Assembly: GCA_021203305.1 (NCBI GenBank)
Contig: JAJQBK010000056.1
Span: 1-64,000 of the forward strand
Reading direction: 5' to 3'
DNA length: 64,000 nt
Source of the DNA: Lachnospiraceae bacterium
Lineage (GTDB): Bacteria > Bacillota > Clostridia > Lachnospirales > Lachnospiraceae
Of this stretch, positions 1-8,813 are shown piece after piece. Each line of letters begins with the position of its first letter. The stretch's first letter is position 1. The notes below the pieces were generated by a model, which saw only the letters and a list, made by a program, of their open reading frames with translations, had not been told where the DNA came from and did no database searches. The translations under genes and the position numbers were made by a program.

Positions 1-1560
1 AATCTTGCCATGCAGACTGTGGTGGACGATATCTCATTCTCCATGGAGGAGGGGTAGATTCTGGGGATTGTGGGGGAATCGGGGTCTGGGAAGTCCATGA
101 CGGCGTTGGCGGCCATGGGGCTTTTGTCCAGAGACGCCCGTGTGACAGGCGGAAGCATCCGCTTTGAGGGGCATGACATTCTGTCAATGAGTGAGGAGGA
201 GCTAAGCCGCGTCCGGGGAAACGATATTTCCATGATTTTTCAGGAGCCCATGACCTCACTCAATCCGGTCATGAAAATCGGAGCGCAGGTCGGGGAGGCA
301 TTAAAGCTTCATACTTCTCTCGGTAAGGAGGACATTCATCAAAAGGTTGTCGAGTCCCTGGCAGATGTCGGCCTTCCTGACCCGGAGGCTCTGTGCCGGA
401 AATATCCCCATGAGCTTTCCGGCGGGATGCGGCAGCGGGTTATGATCGCCCAGGCCATGATCTGTGAGCCGAAGCTTCTGATAGCGGACGAGCCCACCAC
501 CGCCCTGGATGTGATTGTGCAGCAGCAGATTCTGGAGCTTTTGCTTGAGCTGCACCGCAAGAAAAAAGTCGCCATCCTCTTTATTTCCCACGATCTGAAC
601 GTGATCAGAAAAATATGTCATAACGTCCTCGTCATGCACAATGGCCGGATTGTGGAGCGGGGCGGGGTGCGGCGCGTGCTGGAGCATCCGGAGCATGAAT
701 ATACCCGGACTCTGGTGGCTTCTTTCCCAAAAGCCGTTCAGAAATCAGTGGACAAAAGGCCCGCTCTCTCCTTACAGCATGTAAATGTTTATTATCAGGA
801 AAAAAATAATGGCTTTTTCGGTAAAAAGGAGCATCGGCAAGTAGTAAAAGATGTGTCATTTACTGTACGGGAAGGCGAATTATTTGGCATCGTTGGGGAG
901 AGCGGCTGCGGCAAATCCACGCTGGCAAAGGCTATTGTGGGATTGAACCCGGACTACGATGGGGAAATTAAATTTGGGCAGGACGACAGCGCCGCCGGGA
1001 TTTCTCAGGATGACGGCCGCGGCGGGCCCTCCTCCGGTTCCGCTGCCCCCCTCTCCCACCCGCAGATGGTCTTCCAGGATCCCTTCAGCTCCTTAAATCC
1101 CGCTCACAAAATCGGCTGGATTATGACGGAGCCGTTGAGAGTGCTGGGAATCCGGGACAAAAAGGAACAGCGCCGCCGGGTGGAGGAAATGCTCGCCGAC
1201 GTGGGTCTGGATCCCTCCTTTTATGACCGCTATCCCCGGGAGCTCTCCGGCGGCCAGCGCCAGCGGGTCAGCATCGGGACCGCCCTTCTGCGCGAGCCGG
1301 GGCTTTTAGTGGCGGATGAACCGGTATCGGCCCTGGATGTGACTATCCAGTCACAAATTCTGGACCTGCTTCTGGAGCTTCATCAGAAAAGGCACCTGAC
1401 CATTGTGTTTATTTCTCACGATTTAAATCTGGTGCGGCATATCTGTTCCAGAGTGGCGGTTTTATACTACGGGGAGCTGGTGGAAATCGGGGATGTGGAG
1501 GAGGTGTACCGGCATCCGCGGCATGAATATACGAAAAGGCTGCTGGAGGCGGCACTGTAG
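1..1560 (+). pseudogene. Fused oligopeptide/dipeptide ABC transporter ATPase (DppD-DppF type), interrupted by a stop
   Basis: This is a double ATPase powering uptake of peptides or a similar solute, of the type in which DppD-like and DppF-like halves are fused. From position 70 there are 496 residues with two complete cassettes: Walker A GESGSGKS, signature LSGGMRQR and Walker B LLIADEPTTALD, then GESGCGKS, LSGGQRQR and LLVADEPVSALD. The frame is open from base 1 and encodes the expected strand before Walker A (VVDDISFSMEEG), but bases 55-57 are TAG where the family has a Glu codon, so one G-to-T change would explain it. Translation could restart at GTG 70 just before Walker A, without the first strands. 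The second half carries an odd Gly/Ser/Asp-rich insert after its Walker A. The 5' end lies outside the window. Confidence 0.7.
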
Positions 1561-1573
1561 TTCATAAAGTCAC

Positions 1574-1641
1574 AATGCCCTCCGGAAAAGAATGGTGAAA
1601 AACTGTCGTTCATCTTCACCTTATCTTTCCCGGAGGGCATT
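1574..1641. terminator. Nested hairpin between convergent genes, likely bidirectional terminator
   Basis: A 12-bp perfect outer stem (AATGCCCTCCGG with CCGGAGGGCATT) encloses a second stem (GGTGAA with TTCACC). It lies between the transporter ATPase and the convergent glucosidase. There is no strong T run, so its terminator role is inferred from position and stem strength. Confidence 0.5.
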
Positions 1642-1729
1642 CGGGCTACGGCGAGGCTTTTATGGTCTGCGATTCGCGTATTAGGCGGAGCAGGATGCGC
1701 AAGTTATTTCGTGGCAGTCCCTTAGTCTG
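1641..1729 (-). repeat. 89-nt dispersed intergenic repeat, copy 1
   Basis: This stretch aligns without gaps to 16899-16987 and 45435-45523. All three copies contain CTGCGATTCGCGTAT and a centre resembling CAGGATGGGCATATTATTT. Copy 1 is the most diverged. It lies about 25 bases beyond the stop of the minus-strand glucosidase, and the other two copies also sit at the 3' end of a minus-strand gene in the same orientation. Confidence 0.75.
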
Positions 1730-1754
1730 CGACAAATCGGTCAGCCATGTCAGA

Positions 1755-4019
1755 TCATTCGCCAACTGTATGAATCAGAATACTCTCATAAGGCTTCTCA
1801 TACCCGGTGTGCAGGATCTGTGTCTCCACCGTCCCATCCGCCTTCACAATGAAATGATACTGATGATATTTCCCCTCTCTGTAGGCAAAATCCTCCCCGT
1901 TGTCTAGGTAGTGATCATACTCTCCCTCGCCGGGAAATATCTGCAAAATCAGCGTATCATTGGGTTTCTCTCCCACATAGGACTGGTCCGGCATACAGGG
2001 CAGCGCCGTCCCCGCCTTCACATACAGCGGACAGACGTCCAGCGGCGCCTCCCTGACAAACCACACCGGCCCTGTGATTTTCTCTCCGGTCCAGTAGTCA
2101 TACCACTCTCCTTCCGGCAGGTAAACCATGCGGTGAGCCGCCCCCTGCTGCACCACCGGTGCCGCCAGAATCCTGCTGCCGATCAGAAATTCATCGTTGC
2201 AGGTCCGGGCCGTCTCATCCTTTTCATACTCATAGACCAGCGGACGCATGATGGGCGCGCCGGTCCTTTCCCCCTCGAAAAATAAGTCATAGAAATATGG
2301 GATCAGGCGATACCGCAGCTTCACATATTTGCGGTAAATATCCAGCACCTCATCGCCGAACACCCAGGGCTCCTGTCTGCGGCTTCCCATAGCGGAATGA
2401 TTGCGGCAGAAGGGAGAAAGCGCCCCCAGCTCAATCCAGCGGGCTAAAAGCTCCGGGGTGGTATCCGCGCCAAAGCCTCCGATATCTGTCCCGGCAAAGG
2501 GCATGCCGGACAACCCCAAGCTGCACAGCTGGGGGATGGCCATCTGCAAATGTCCCCACATGCTGGTGTTATCTCCCGTCCAGACCATGGCATATTTCTG
2601 GCTGCCCGCGAAGCAGGCTCTGGTAATCACAAAGGGACGGCGGCCGTCATGCTTTTTTAATCCCTCGTAGGTTGCTCTGGACATCAGATGTCCGTACACA
2701 TTGTGCATACCGGTGTGGTCTATAGGTCTGTCCTCATCCGTGAACACCACGTCATCCGGCAGCGGCCCCTTGAAGCTGGCCGGCTCGTTCATATCATTCC
2801 AGACGCCCCGGACGCCCTTTTTTACCAGAAAATCAATCTTGTCCGCCCACCAGCCGCGGGTTTTCGGATTCCCGAAGTCCGGGAACGCCGCCTCCCCCGG
2901 CCAGACAGCGTTGATATAGATATCTCCCTCCGGCGTTTTAGCAAAATACCCGTTCTCCACGCCCTCATCGTAGACCTCATAGCCCTCTTCTTTTTTCACG
3001 CCCGCGTCGTTGATACAGACCATCTTAAAACCCCGGTCCGCCATCTTTGCCAGAAAGCCCTCCGGATCGCCGTGATACCGATCCAGATCCCAGGTAAAAT
3101 CCCGGTAGCCCCGCATATAATCGATGTCCAGATGAATGGAATCGCAGGGAATATCGTGATCCCGCATCCCGTCCGCGATCTCCTGCACGTCGTCCTGAGT
3201 CACGTAACCCCAGCGGCTCTGATGGTACCCCAGCGTCCATTTCTGAGGCAGCGGCGTGGTACCGGTCAGGTAAGTATATCCGCCCAGCACCGCCGGCATA
3301 TTTTCCCCCGCAATATAATAATAATCCAGGTTGCCCCTGTCCGCGCCGAACCAGAAGTACTCCTCCGACTCCTGTCCCATGTTAAACCAGCTCTTATAAG
3401 TGTTGTCGAAAAACAGGCCGTACACATGGCTGTCCATCAGCGTGATAAAGAAGGGAATGCTCTTATACAGCGCCTTGAAGGTGTCCACATGGGGATCCGG
3501 ATTGTCCGTATTCCACATCTCATAGTCATAATGGCGCTTGTCCAAGTATCCGGTCTTGTCCCCCAGTCCGTAAAAGTGCTCCGACCCGGTCATGGCCTTG
3601 ACCACCTGAATCGGGTGCCCCCCGTCCTTGTCCGCCTCCCCGGCCCTATGGCCCTCCTCCGCCAGAAGCTTCAGATATTCCTCGCTGACCCGCTTTAAGG
3701 GCGTGCGGCTGCCCCGGTAATCCGCACAGACCAGCTCATTATTTTTATCAAAAAAATCCACCAGAAAATCATCGCAGACCCGGACGCCCAGCTCAGGAGT
3801 AAAAATCCAGAGGCCGTCCTCTCTTTGCTCCACACGAATCCCGCAGGGAACAGTCTTATCTCCCTCGATGGCCTTTGAGCGATGATCCTCACTCATAAGC
3901 CCCGCGAAAACATTGACAATTTGTGGAGTGATCACCTCGATACGCGCCCTCTGATGCTCAAAATTCAGATAAATGATCTGTCCTTTTACTTCATAATGTA
4001 ATAATCTGCCGCAGTTCAT
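1755..4019 (-). CDS. GH31 family alpha-glucosidase
   Basis: This hydrolase is expected to cleave terminal alpha-linked glucose or a related alpha-glycoside in the cytoplasm, as no signal peptide is seen. About 754 residues fit GH31. The nucleophile motif is visible as GVWNDMNEPASF (Asp of DMNEP) and the acid/base region as WTGDNTSMWGHLQ. The substrate-site blocks IHLDIDYMRGYRDFTW and GTDIGGF are also present. I chose the ATG at 4019 because GGAGG lies 10 bases upstream; an in-frame ATG at 4061 overlaps the -10 box of a clear promoter and cannot be used by that transcript. The gene stands alone. Exact substrate (maltose, isomaltose, xyloside) cannot be told. Confidence 0.9.
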   Translation of the reverse strand: MNCGRLLHYEVKGQIIYLNFEHQRARIEVITPQIVNVFAGLMSEDHRSKAIEGDKTVPCGIRVEQREDGLWIFTPELGVRVCDDFLVDFFDKNNELVCADYRGSRTPLKRVSEEYLKLLAEEGHRAGEADKDGGHPIQVVKAMTGSEHFYGLGDKTGYLDKRHYDYEMWNTDNPDPHVDTFKALYKSIPFFITLMDSHVYGLFFDNTYKSWFNMGQESEEYFWFGADRGNLDYYYIAGENMPAVLGGYTYLTGTTPLPQKWTLGYHQSRWGYVTQDDVQEIADGMRDHDIPCDSIHLDIDYMRGYRDFTWDLDRYHGDPEGFLAKMADRGFKMVCINDAGVKKEEGYEVYDEGVENGYFAKTPEGDIYINAVWPGEAAFPDFGNPKTRGWWADKIDFLVKKGVRGVWNDMNEPASFKGPLPDDVVFTDEDRPIDHTGMHNVYGHLMSRATYEGLKKHDGRRPFVITRACFAGSQKYAMVWTGDNTSMWGHLQMAIPQLCSLGLSGMPFAGTDIGGFGADTTPELLARWIELGALSPFCRNHSAMGSRRQEPWVFGDEVLDIYRKYVKLRYRLIPYFYDLFFEGERTGAPIMRPLVYEYEKDETARTCNDEFLIGSRILAAPVVQQGAAHRMVYLPEGEWYDYWTGEKITGPVWFVREAPLDVCPLYVKAGTALPCMPDQSYVGEKPNDTLILQIFPGEGEYDHYLDNGEDFAYREGKYHQYHFIVKADGTVETQILHTGYEKPYESILIHTVGE

Positions 4020-4051
4020 TTGCCCTCTTCCTCCGATTATTTTTCCACCCC

Positions 4052-4080
4052 AGTGTAGCATGAATTTTGATTCTTCACAA
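4052..4080 (-). promoter_or_regulatory. Housekeeping promoter of the GH31 gene
   Basis: On the minus strand TTGTGA, a 17-bp spacer and TACACT with an extended TGC in front form a good sigma-A-type promoter. It starts transcription just ahead of the GGAGG site and ATG at 4019. Confidence 0.65.
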
Positions 4081-4261
4081 CCGCATATTTTGGGATGTCA
4101 GGGATGTTTCATGAAGAATTATTGAACGCCTTTTTAATACATAAAATGTTTGTTGGATCAATGCAACCCTGATTCATTTTTCAGAAGAGTAGGGCAGTGA
4201 TGCAGTTGAAAATCGTCTCAGCAAGCCTGAAATTTTTACATTTTTTAAATTATAACATTAG

Positions 4262-4411
4262 TCAAACACAGACAGCATGCCATGTCTCAATCGATTCACC
4301 AGAAACAGCTACGTTCTCGACCACTGATTCATCTGTCGCCTCTTCTATACTGCCACAGGCAACCAATTTAATGACCACCTGAGGCAGCTGTTTTTGCTTA
4401 TGCGTATGCAT
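4262..4411 (-). CDS. Possible 49-residue protein or gene remnant
   Basis: In an otherwise empty AT-rich stretch (4081-4640), a short minus-strand frame encodes MHTHKQKQLPQVVIKLVACG and continues with an acidic Glu/Ser/Thr-rich tail to a stop at 4262. AAAGAGG precedes the ATG, but only one or two bases away. I recognise no family. It may be a degraded end of a longer gene. The rest of the stretch shows nothing beyond the promoter near 4530. Confidence 0.2.
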   Translation of the reverse strand: MHTHKQKQLPQVVIKLVACGSIEEATDESVVENVAVSGESIETWHAVCV

Positions 4412-4529
4412 ACCTCTTTCTTTTAGAAAAATTTAATAATATTGGCTGTGACGATACCGCTCTTCCACGCATGTATATGGTAGGAGCAATTTTTTTGTCC
4501 TCAAATATTGAAAAGTGTCAGTTTGAGTG

Positions 4530-4558
4530 TTGAAGAGCAACCTTTTTTATGGTATTCT
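4530..4558 (+). promoter_or_regulatory. Candidate promoter of the Rpn-type nuclease gene
   Basis: TTGAAG, 17 bases, then TATTCT lies about 85 bases before the ATG at 4644. Because the surrounding DNA is AT-rich, a chance match is possible. Confidence 0.4.
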
Positions 4559-4643
4559 AAAGTCAGGACTTGTGATTTTTGTTATTTTTTACCTGTGATC
4601 TCAGGTTTCTCTTCTGCTCCGGGACATTTGGGAAGGAGAGCTG

Positions 4644-5726
4644 ATGAAGCGATACACGCTTCCACAGAAGACAAAGCCGCATGCCGAATTTCCAAAAGAA
4701 AACACAGAAGCTGATTTACCAAAGACAACACGGCAGGCCACTTCACCAAAGAAGAGGAACCGCAGGAAGACAGGCACAGGCTCCGGGAAGCAAAGCCAGG
4801 GCACGCCATACGATGACGTGTTCCGCACGCTCTTAAACGACTGCACACCGATGATACTCCCCATCATCAATGAGATGTTTGGAACGGCTTTTACCGGCGA
4901 TGAAACAATCGATTTACACCCGGAACTGCATTTTCTCAACCGGCAGGGTGGAAAGGAGGAAAAGCATATCACAGATTCCAGCTTTACCGTTTCCGGAACT
5001 GTGCCAAGGCATTTCTTACTGGAGATACAGAGCACATCGGACAGCAGCATGCTGGTCAGGATTTTTGAGTACTCCACTCAAATTGCGCTGGACAGCGGAG
5101 AAATCACAGGCAACACACTGCATGTCACCATTCCGGACTGCGGCGTCCTGTTCCTGCGAAGCACCCGGAATACCCCTGAGCGGATGCAGATCAGAATTGA
5201 TACGTCGGGAGGCTCCGCCAGCTTTGACGTGCAGGTGTTGAAGACACAGCTATATACGATTGATGAAATCTTTGAGAGAAAGCTCTTCATGCTGATCCCA
5301 TTTTACATATTTTCACATGAGAAGCGCTTTCCCGAATACAATAAAGATGAGGAAAAGCTTGATGAACTGAAAACAGAATATGCCGACATTGTGAGCAGAC
5401 TGCGATGTTTGAAGGAAACCGGGCAGATATCGGAATATCAACATCGGATGATCATCGACATGTCCGGGAAGGTGCTCGAAAGCATCTCGGCAAAATACGA
5501 CAGTGTCAGGGAAGGAGTGGGAGAGATTATGACAGGCAAAATTATTGAGACAGAGGCCAGCAGGATTTATCACGAAGGAGAAAGACTTGGGGAAAATCGC
5601 GAGAAAAAACGAACGGCAGTCAAACTCCATGACAGAGGCGATAATCTTGAGTCAATCGCAGATATTCTGGAAGTAGATATCCGTCAGGTCAGGAAATGGA
5701 TCAGGAAGGCGGCAAAAGAAGATTGA
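4644..5726 (+). CDS. Rpn family recombination-promoting nuclease / PD-(D/E)XK 'transposase'
   Basis: Proteins of this family are PD-(D/E)XK nucleases, often annotated as putative transposases; E. coli RpnA raises RecA-independent recombination. The 360-residue protein begins with about 50 basic, disordered residues. The nuclease domain starts at YDDVFRTLLND and contains the beta-strand FLLEIQST, which fits the E-X-K/Q element. A helical region follows, and the last 40 residues (SIADILEVDIRQVRKWI) look like a helix-turn-helix. GGAAGGAG precedes the ATG by a normal distance. It is a lone gene with no inverted repeats around it, so it is not obviously mobile here. The family is often multicopy and degenerate; this copy looks intact. 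Confidence 0.75.
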   Translation: MKRYTLPQKTKPHAEFPKENTEADLPKTTRQATSPKKRNRRKTGTGSGKQSQGTPYDDVFRTLLNDCTPMILPIINEMFGTAFTGDETIDLHPELHFLNRQGGKEEKHITDSSFTVSGTVPRHFLLEIQSTSDSSMLVRIFEYSTQIALDSGEITGNTLHVTIPDCGVLFLRSTRNTPERMQIRIDTSGGSASFDVQVLKTQLYTIDEIFERKLFMLIPFYIFSHEKRFPEYNKDEEKLDELKTEYADIVSRLRCLKETGQISEYQHRMIIDMSGKVLESISAKYDSVREGVGEIMTGKIIETEASRIYHEGERLGENREKKRTAVKLHDRGDNLESIADILEVDIRQVRKWIRKAAKED

Positions 5727-5777
5727 TTTTTGCCTTAAACCCAGACAACAGCCGCATCATTCGCCGATTTCGTCACG

Positions 5778-5795
5778 CCCGGCCTCCGTGCCGGG
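5778..5795. terminator. Short GC hairpin between convergent genes
   Basis: CCCGGC, a 6-base loop and GCCGGG lie between the plus-strand nuclease and the minus-strand operon ending at 5825. No T run follows, so the terminator call rests on position only. Confidence 0.3.
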
Positions 5796-5824
5796 GATGA
5801 CTTTCTCCTCATCATCCTCAAGGG

Positions 5825-7015
5825 TCAGCAATACAGAGGAACCAGACTCTTTTTCGTTTTTTCATTTTTCTTTTTCTGCCGCTGCGCCCCCTTCTCATAC
5901 CACCAGTCTCCCAGCCCGGAAACCAAGTCCCGGGTGCGCCATTTTCTGTGAAGCCATGCCCGCCACAAAAAGACCACTGCCACAACCAGCACAAAGGCAA
6001 GCAGCAGAGCCTGGATCAGCAGAATCCCTGCCAGCACATCCTCATAGCCTCTGGCTACGTTCTCCCAATATGGAAATACAATGCCGGTCAGTCCCATGCT
6101 TCGGGTGCCGGCCTGTTTCCAGATATCCACCAGATTTAACCATTCAAAACGGTTCTCATTCTCCACAATGGCCACGTCCCGGCCGGAAAGCTGCTCTGTG
6201 ACCAGATTCAGGGCATAGCCGCTGACCGGATTGGGCAACAAAAGCTCAATGGACTGAAGCCCATTGTAGGTGCCATAATCAAACAGGCTCTGCGCCGACA
6301 GATACACGGTGCATTCATCGTTGCCCGCCGCGTCATAAAAGTACCCTCTGTCCCGCTCATAGACTCCCACCACCAGATGGGGAATATCCCGGATATAGAC
6401 ATATTTCCCGACCACATCGCTGCTGCCGAACAGCTGCCAGGCCGCCTCCTCATCCAGAAGGATGCCGTCCTGCATCAGATCGCTGCCGCTGAAATAGCTG
6501 CCGTATTTTAATTTCAGCGGATGAAACTGAAAAAAATCTCCTCCCACGCCGTAAGCCTTTACTGTGATGGTCGTCCTGTCCGACTCTATGGACACGCTTC
6601 CCTCGGCCTCATAGCCATACACGATCAGCCTCGCGTTGTCCGCCGCATCCTCACTGAGGGTAATCGCGTTTTCCGTAAGCTCCGATTCCAGACTGTAGTA
6701 CAAGTCCAGAATCATATACTCCTGATCCTCCAGACTGTCCAGCAGGGACAACTTCTCCGCCTCAGTCAGATAGACGCTGATGTGGGCGCTGCCGCCCTCC
6801 GAATCCCATTCGTATGCCGTACGCTCGTGCAAAAGCTGCTTCTGCATCCTGGCCGAGGCAATCTGCAGCACTCCCGCCAACAGCAGACAAATCAGGCAGA
6901 TCGCCATCCATATAATATACCTTCCAGGCATTCCCGAATTCATGCGCTGACGCGCATGTTGCGCATCGCGCAAGGAGGATTGCTTTAACGTAATCCGTTG
7001 TCCCGATCGTCTCAT
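5825..7015 (-). CDS. MacB periplasmic-core-like membrane protein
   Basis: The 396-residue protein has a basic N-terminus, one membrane segment (about 32-52), a long extracytoplasmic domain with features of the MacB/FtsX core (HPLKLKYGSYFSGSDLMQDG, then a strand-rich section with VGVYERDRG), and a second membrane segment near 338-360. Classical MacB permeases have four segments, so this looks like a reduced member. It is the last gene of an operon starting at 13143, just behind an HlyD-like adaptor, and no MacB-type ATPase is present. I infer a scaffold or accessory envelope role rather than an independent exporter. Residues 15-33 are encoded by a 58-nt repeat that also occurs in the permease gene at 8814-9764; an internal ATG inside it could be the true start. 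Confidence 0.6.
   Translation of the reverse strand: MRRSGQRITLKQSSLRDAQHARQRMNSGMPGRYIIWMAICLICLLLAGVLQIASARMQKQLLHERTAYEWDSEGGSAHISVYLTEAEKLSLLDSLEDQEYMILDLYYSLESELTENAITLSEDAADNARLIVYGYEAEGSVSIESDRTTITVKAYGVGGDFFQFHPLKLKYGSYFSGSDLMQDGILLDEEAAWQLFGSSDVVGKYVYIRDIPHLVVGVYERDRGYFYDAAGNDECTVYLSAQSLFDYGTYNGLQSIELLLPNPVSGYALNLVTEQLSGRDVAIVENENRFEWLNLVDIWKQAGTRSMGLTGIVFPYWENVARGYEDVLAGILLIQALLLAFVLVVAVVFLWRAWLHRKWRTRDLVSGLGDWWYEKGAQRQKKKNEKTKKSLVPLYC
6916..6973 (-). repeat. 58-nt in-frame coding repeat, copy A
   Basis: About 86% identical by eye to 9704-9761. Both copies lie in the same reading frame near the 5' end of membrane-protein genes of one operon and encode LR(D/E)A..ARQRMNSG.PGR. GCGC-rich palindromic words and an ATG followed by AATTC lie inside. 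Confidence 0.8.
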
Positions 7016-7110
7016 AGCCGCCTTCTTACCCGTATTACTCCTTTGTCCGCATTGCCTTTTTGCTGCGCTGCTTCCAGTTCATTTTACCTTCCTGATTCTG
7101 ATCCCGTTCT

Positions 7111-8565
7111 TCAATCCGCCAGCCGGATCAGCTGCCCCGCCTCCACCGGCTTTGTGGACGTGGTAATCACAAACTCCCCGCCGGTAAACGCGCCGCTGAC
7201 CGCCGTGCGGCTGTCATCGCTGGCCAGCACCTCCACACTCAGCCTCTCCGCGTAATACCGGTTGCCCAGAGGCGAGGATTTCTGCGACACCACCAGCACA
7301 AACTTGCCGTTGGAATCCTCCCGGATGGCACTGTTCGGCACCGTGTAGGAATAGGTGGAGGATTTCTGCCCGATGGAAATGCTCAGGCTCTGTCCGTCAG
7401 TCACATCTCCGGTAACCGTAAAGGTCAGGATCTTATTCTGCCCCCGGCTGGACACATCCGTCGCAATCTTGCTTAAGACCACGTTCACACCGGAGTAATA
7501 CCAGGAATTCTGTAGCTCCGCCACATCACCCACGCTTAAGCTCTGGGCCTGTTCCGTGGTAACAGTCAGTGTCATGGTGTAATCCTCCCCTTCCGGATAA
7601 ATTTCCACCGCCACCTCATCAGTGGAAGCGGTCTTGCCTTTCTTTACGTTGACTGTCTTGACCGTGCCGGACACCGGCGCCTTCACCTCCGGGTCGATGG
7701 TCTCCTCCGTATCCTCCGAAAGCTTTTCCTTCAGCCAGGCCAGCTCCGCCTCCGCCTCATCCAGATCCGTCTGCCTCTCGCTGATGGCGGTTTTCAGATC
7801 CTGAAACTCAGCCTGATCCTCATAGCTGGCGATCAGTTTGTTAATTTCCTCCTCATTTTCAGCGATATCAGCATCCAGCTCATCCACATAAGCCTGATTG
7901 ATGGAGATCACATTCTGCAGGCGGGTGATTTCATCCGTGTCATTATTGTTCTGTGCCTGGCGAAGCAGTTCCTGCAGCTCCGCAACCGCATCCTCATATG
8001 GCTGCTTTTTTTCTTCAAGCAGCTCATTTTCACTTCTGTATACATTGACCTGTTCCTGCAGATCCCCAAAGGAAAGGCTTCCCCCGGTCTGCAAAAGCTC
8101 CGAAACCTCTATGGCCAGATCCGGCGACAGCAGAAAAGTCTCGTAGTCCTCTCTGGCTTTTCTCAGTGCCTCCTCGGCACTGCGCACCACTTCCTCGGCG
8201 GCGGCAATCTGCGCGCTGACGGTTTCTCCGTAGCTGGAGACCGTGTACTCCTTCTCTTCCAGCTCCATAGTGAAGAGTAGGTCTCCTTCCTGCACCTCAT
8301 CGCCCTCCTTGACATCTACGCTGATCACCTTCAGGCTCTCCTCCGGATAGACCTGCCAGATATCGCCGGCTGTAACGGTACCGCTTCCGCGCACCTTTGT
8401 AGTGATGGTGCCGCTGCTGACATACTCCGCGGAGACCTCCGGCAGCGAGTAATTCATAATGGTGTTGGAGAAAAAGGTAAGGATCAGCATGATGATCAGA
8501 AATACGATCGTCGCGTTTTTGATCCAGTCTCTTCTTCTGGTGCTTCCCTGTTCGTTCATTCCCAT
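7111..8565 (-). CDS. HlyD/RND-type membrane fusion (adaptor) protein
   Basis: A 484-residue adaptor of the type that connects a transporter to the cell envelope. It has one N-terminal membrane segment (about 16-33), a biotinyl-lipoyl half-motif (EGDEVQEGDLLFTMELEEKEY), a long coiled coil rich in Glu, Gln and Leu (about 120-285), the second lipoyl half (VKAPVSGTVKTVNVKKGK) and a beta-barrel C-terminal part. GGAGG stands 3 bases before the ATG at 8565 and 9 bases before the ATG at 8559, so either may be used. It lies between two sugar-type permeases upstream and a MacB-core protein downstream. In Gram-positive bacteria such adaptors usually pair with a MacB/FtsX permease and an ATPase; the ATPase is not here. 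Confidence 0.8.
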   Translation of the reverse strand: MGMNEQGSTRRRDWIKNATIVFLIIMLILTFFSNTIMNYSLPEVSAEYVSSGTITTKVRGSGTVTAGDIWQVYPEESLKVISVDVKEGDEVQEGDLLFTMELEEKEYTVSSYGETVSAQIAAAEEVVRSAEEALRKAREDYETFLLSPDLAIEVSELLQTGGSLSFGDLQEQVNVYRSENELLEEKKQPYEDAVAELQELLRQAQNNNDTDEITRLQNVISINQAYVDELDADIAENEEEINKLIASYEDQAEFQDLKTAISERQTDLDEAEAELAWLKEKLSEDTEETIDPEVKAPVSGTVKTVNVKKGKTASTDEVAVEIYPEGEDYTMTLTVTTEQAQSLSVGDVAELQNSWYYSGVNVVLSKIATDVSSRGQNKILTFTVTGDVTDGQSLSISIGQKSSTYSYTVPNSAIREDSNGKFVLVVSQKSSPLGNRYYAERLSVEVLASDDSRTAVSGAFTGGEFVITTSTKPVEAGQLIRLAD

Positions 8566-8616
8566 TTGCCTCCATAAAAAGTATACTACCCTTATAAATA
8601 TTCGCTAAAAGTCCCG

Positions 8617-8766
8617 CAGGAGCGGCGTAAACTGTTTCACTCATACTTTGCAGAACGCTTTGATGAGCCTATAGACATGATAATCGTGTTCAGCAAAGGC
8701 TTCCACGATTATCAATAGTCTCATCTCCGCTGCACAGAAATCGCTCAACAGTTTACGCCGCTCCTG
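8617..8766. repeat. 150-nt imperfect palindrome (MITE- or REP-like hairpin)
   Basis: A perfect 20-bp terminal inverted repeat (CAGGAGCGGCGTAAACTGTT and its complement) bounds two arms that remain alignable inward and meet at a second perfect stem, GATAATCGTG with CACGATTATC (8680-8689 and 8702-8711). It fills most of the gap between the second permease and the adaptor gene, so it would be transcribed as one long hairpin inside the operon mRNA. Confidence 0.75.
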
Positions 8767-8813
8767 CTCTGTCTTGCGACAATTTATGTAACCCCGAGTT
8801 AACCGCTTATATT

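Noticed and set aside
2688..3698. A 336-codon plus-strand frame
   Set aside because: It lies wholly antisense to the GH31 gene, is rich in Arg/His/Pro as antisense frames of GC-rich genes are, and has no domain.
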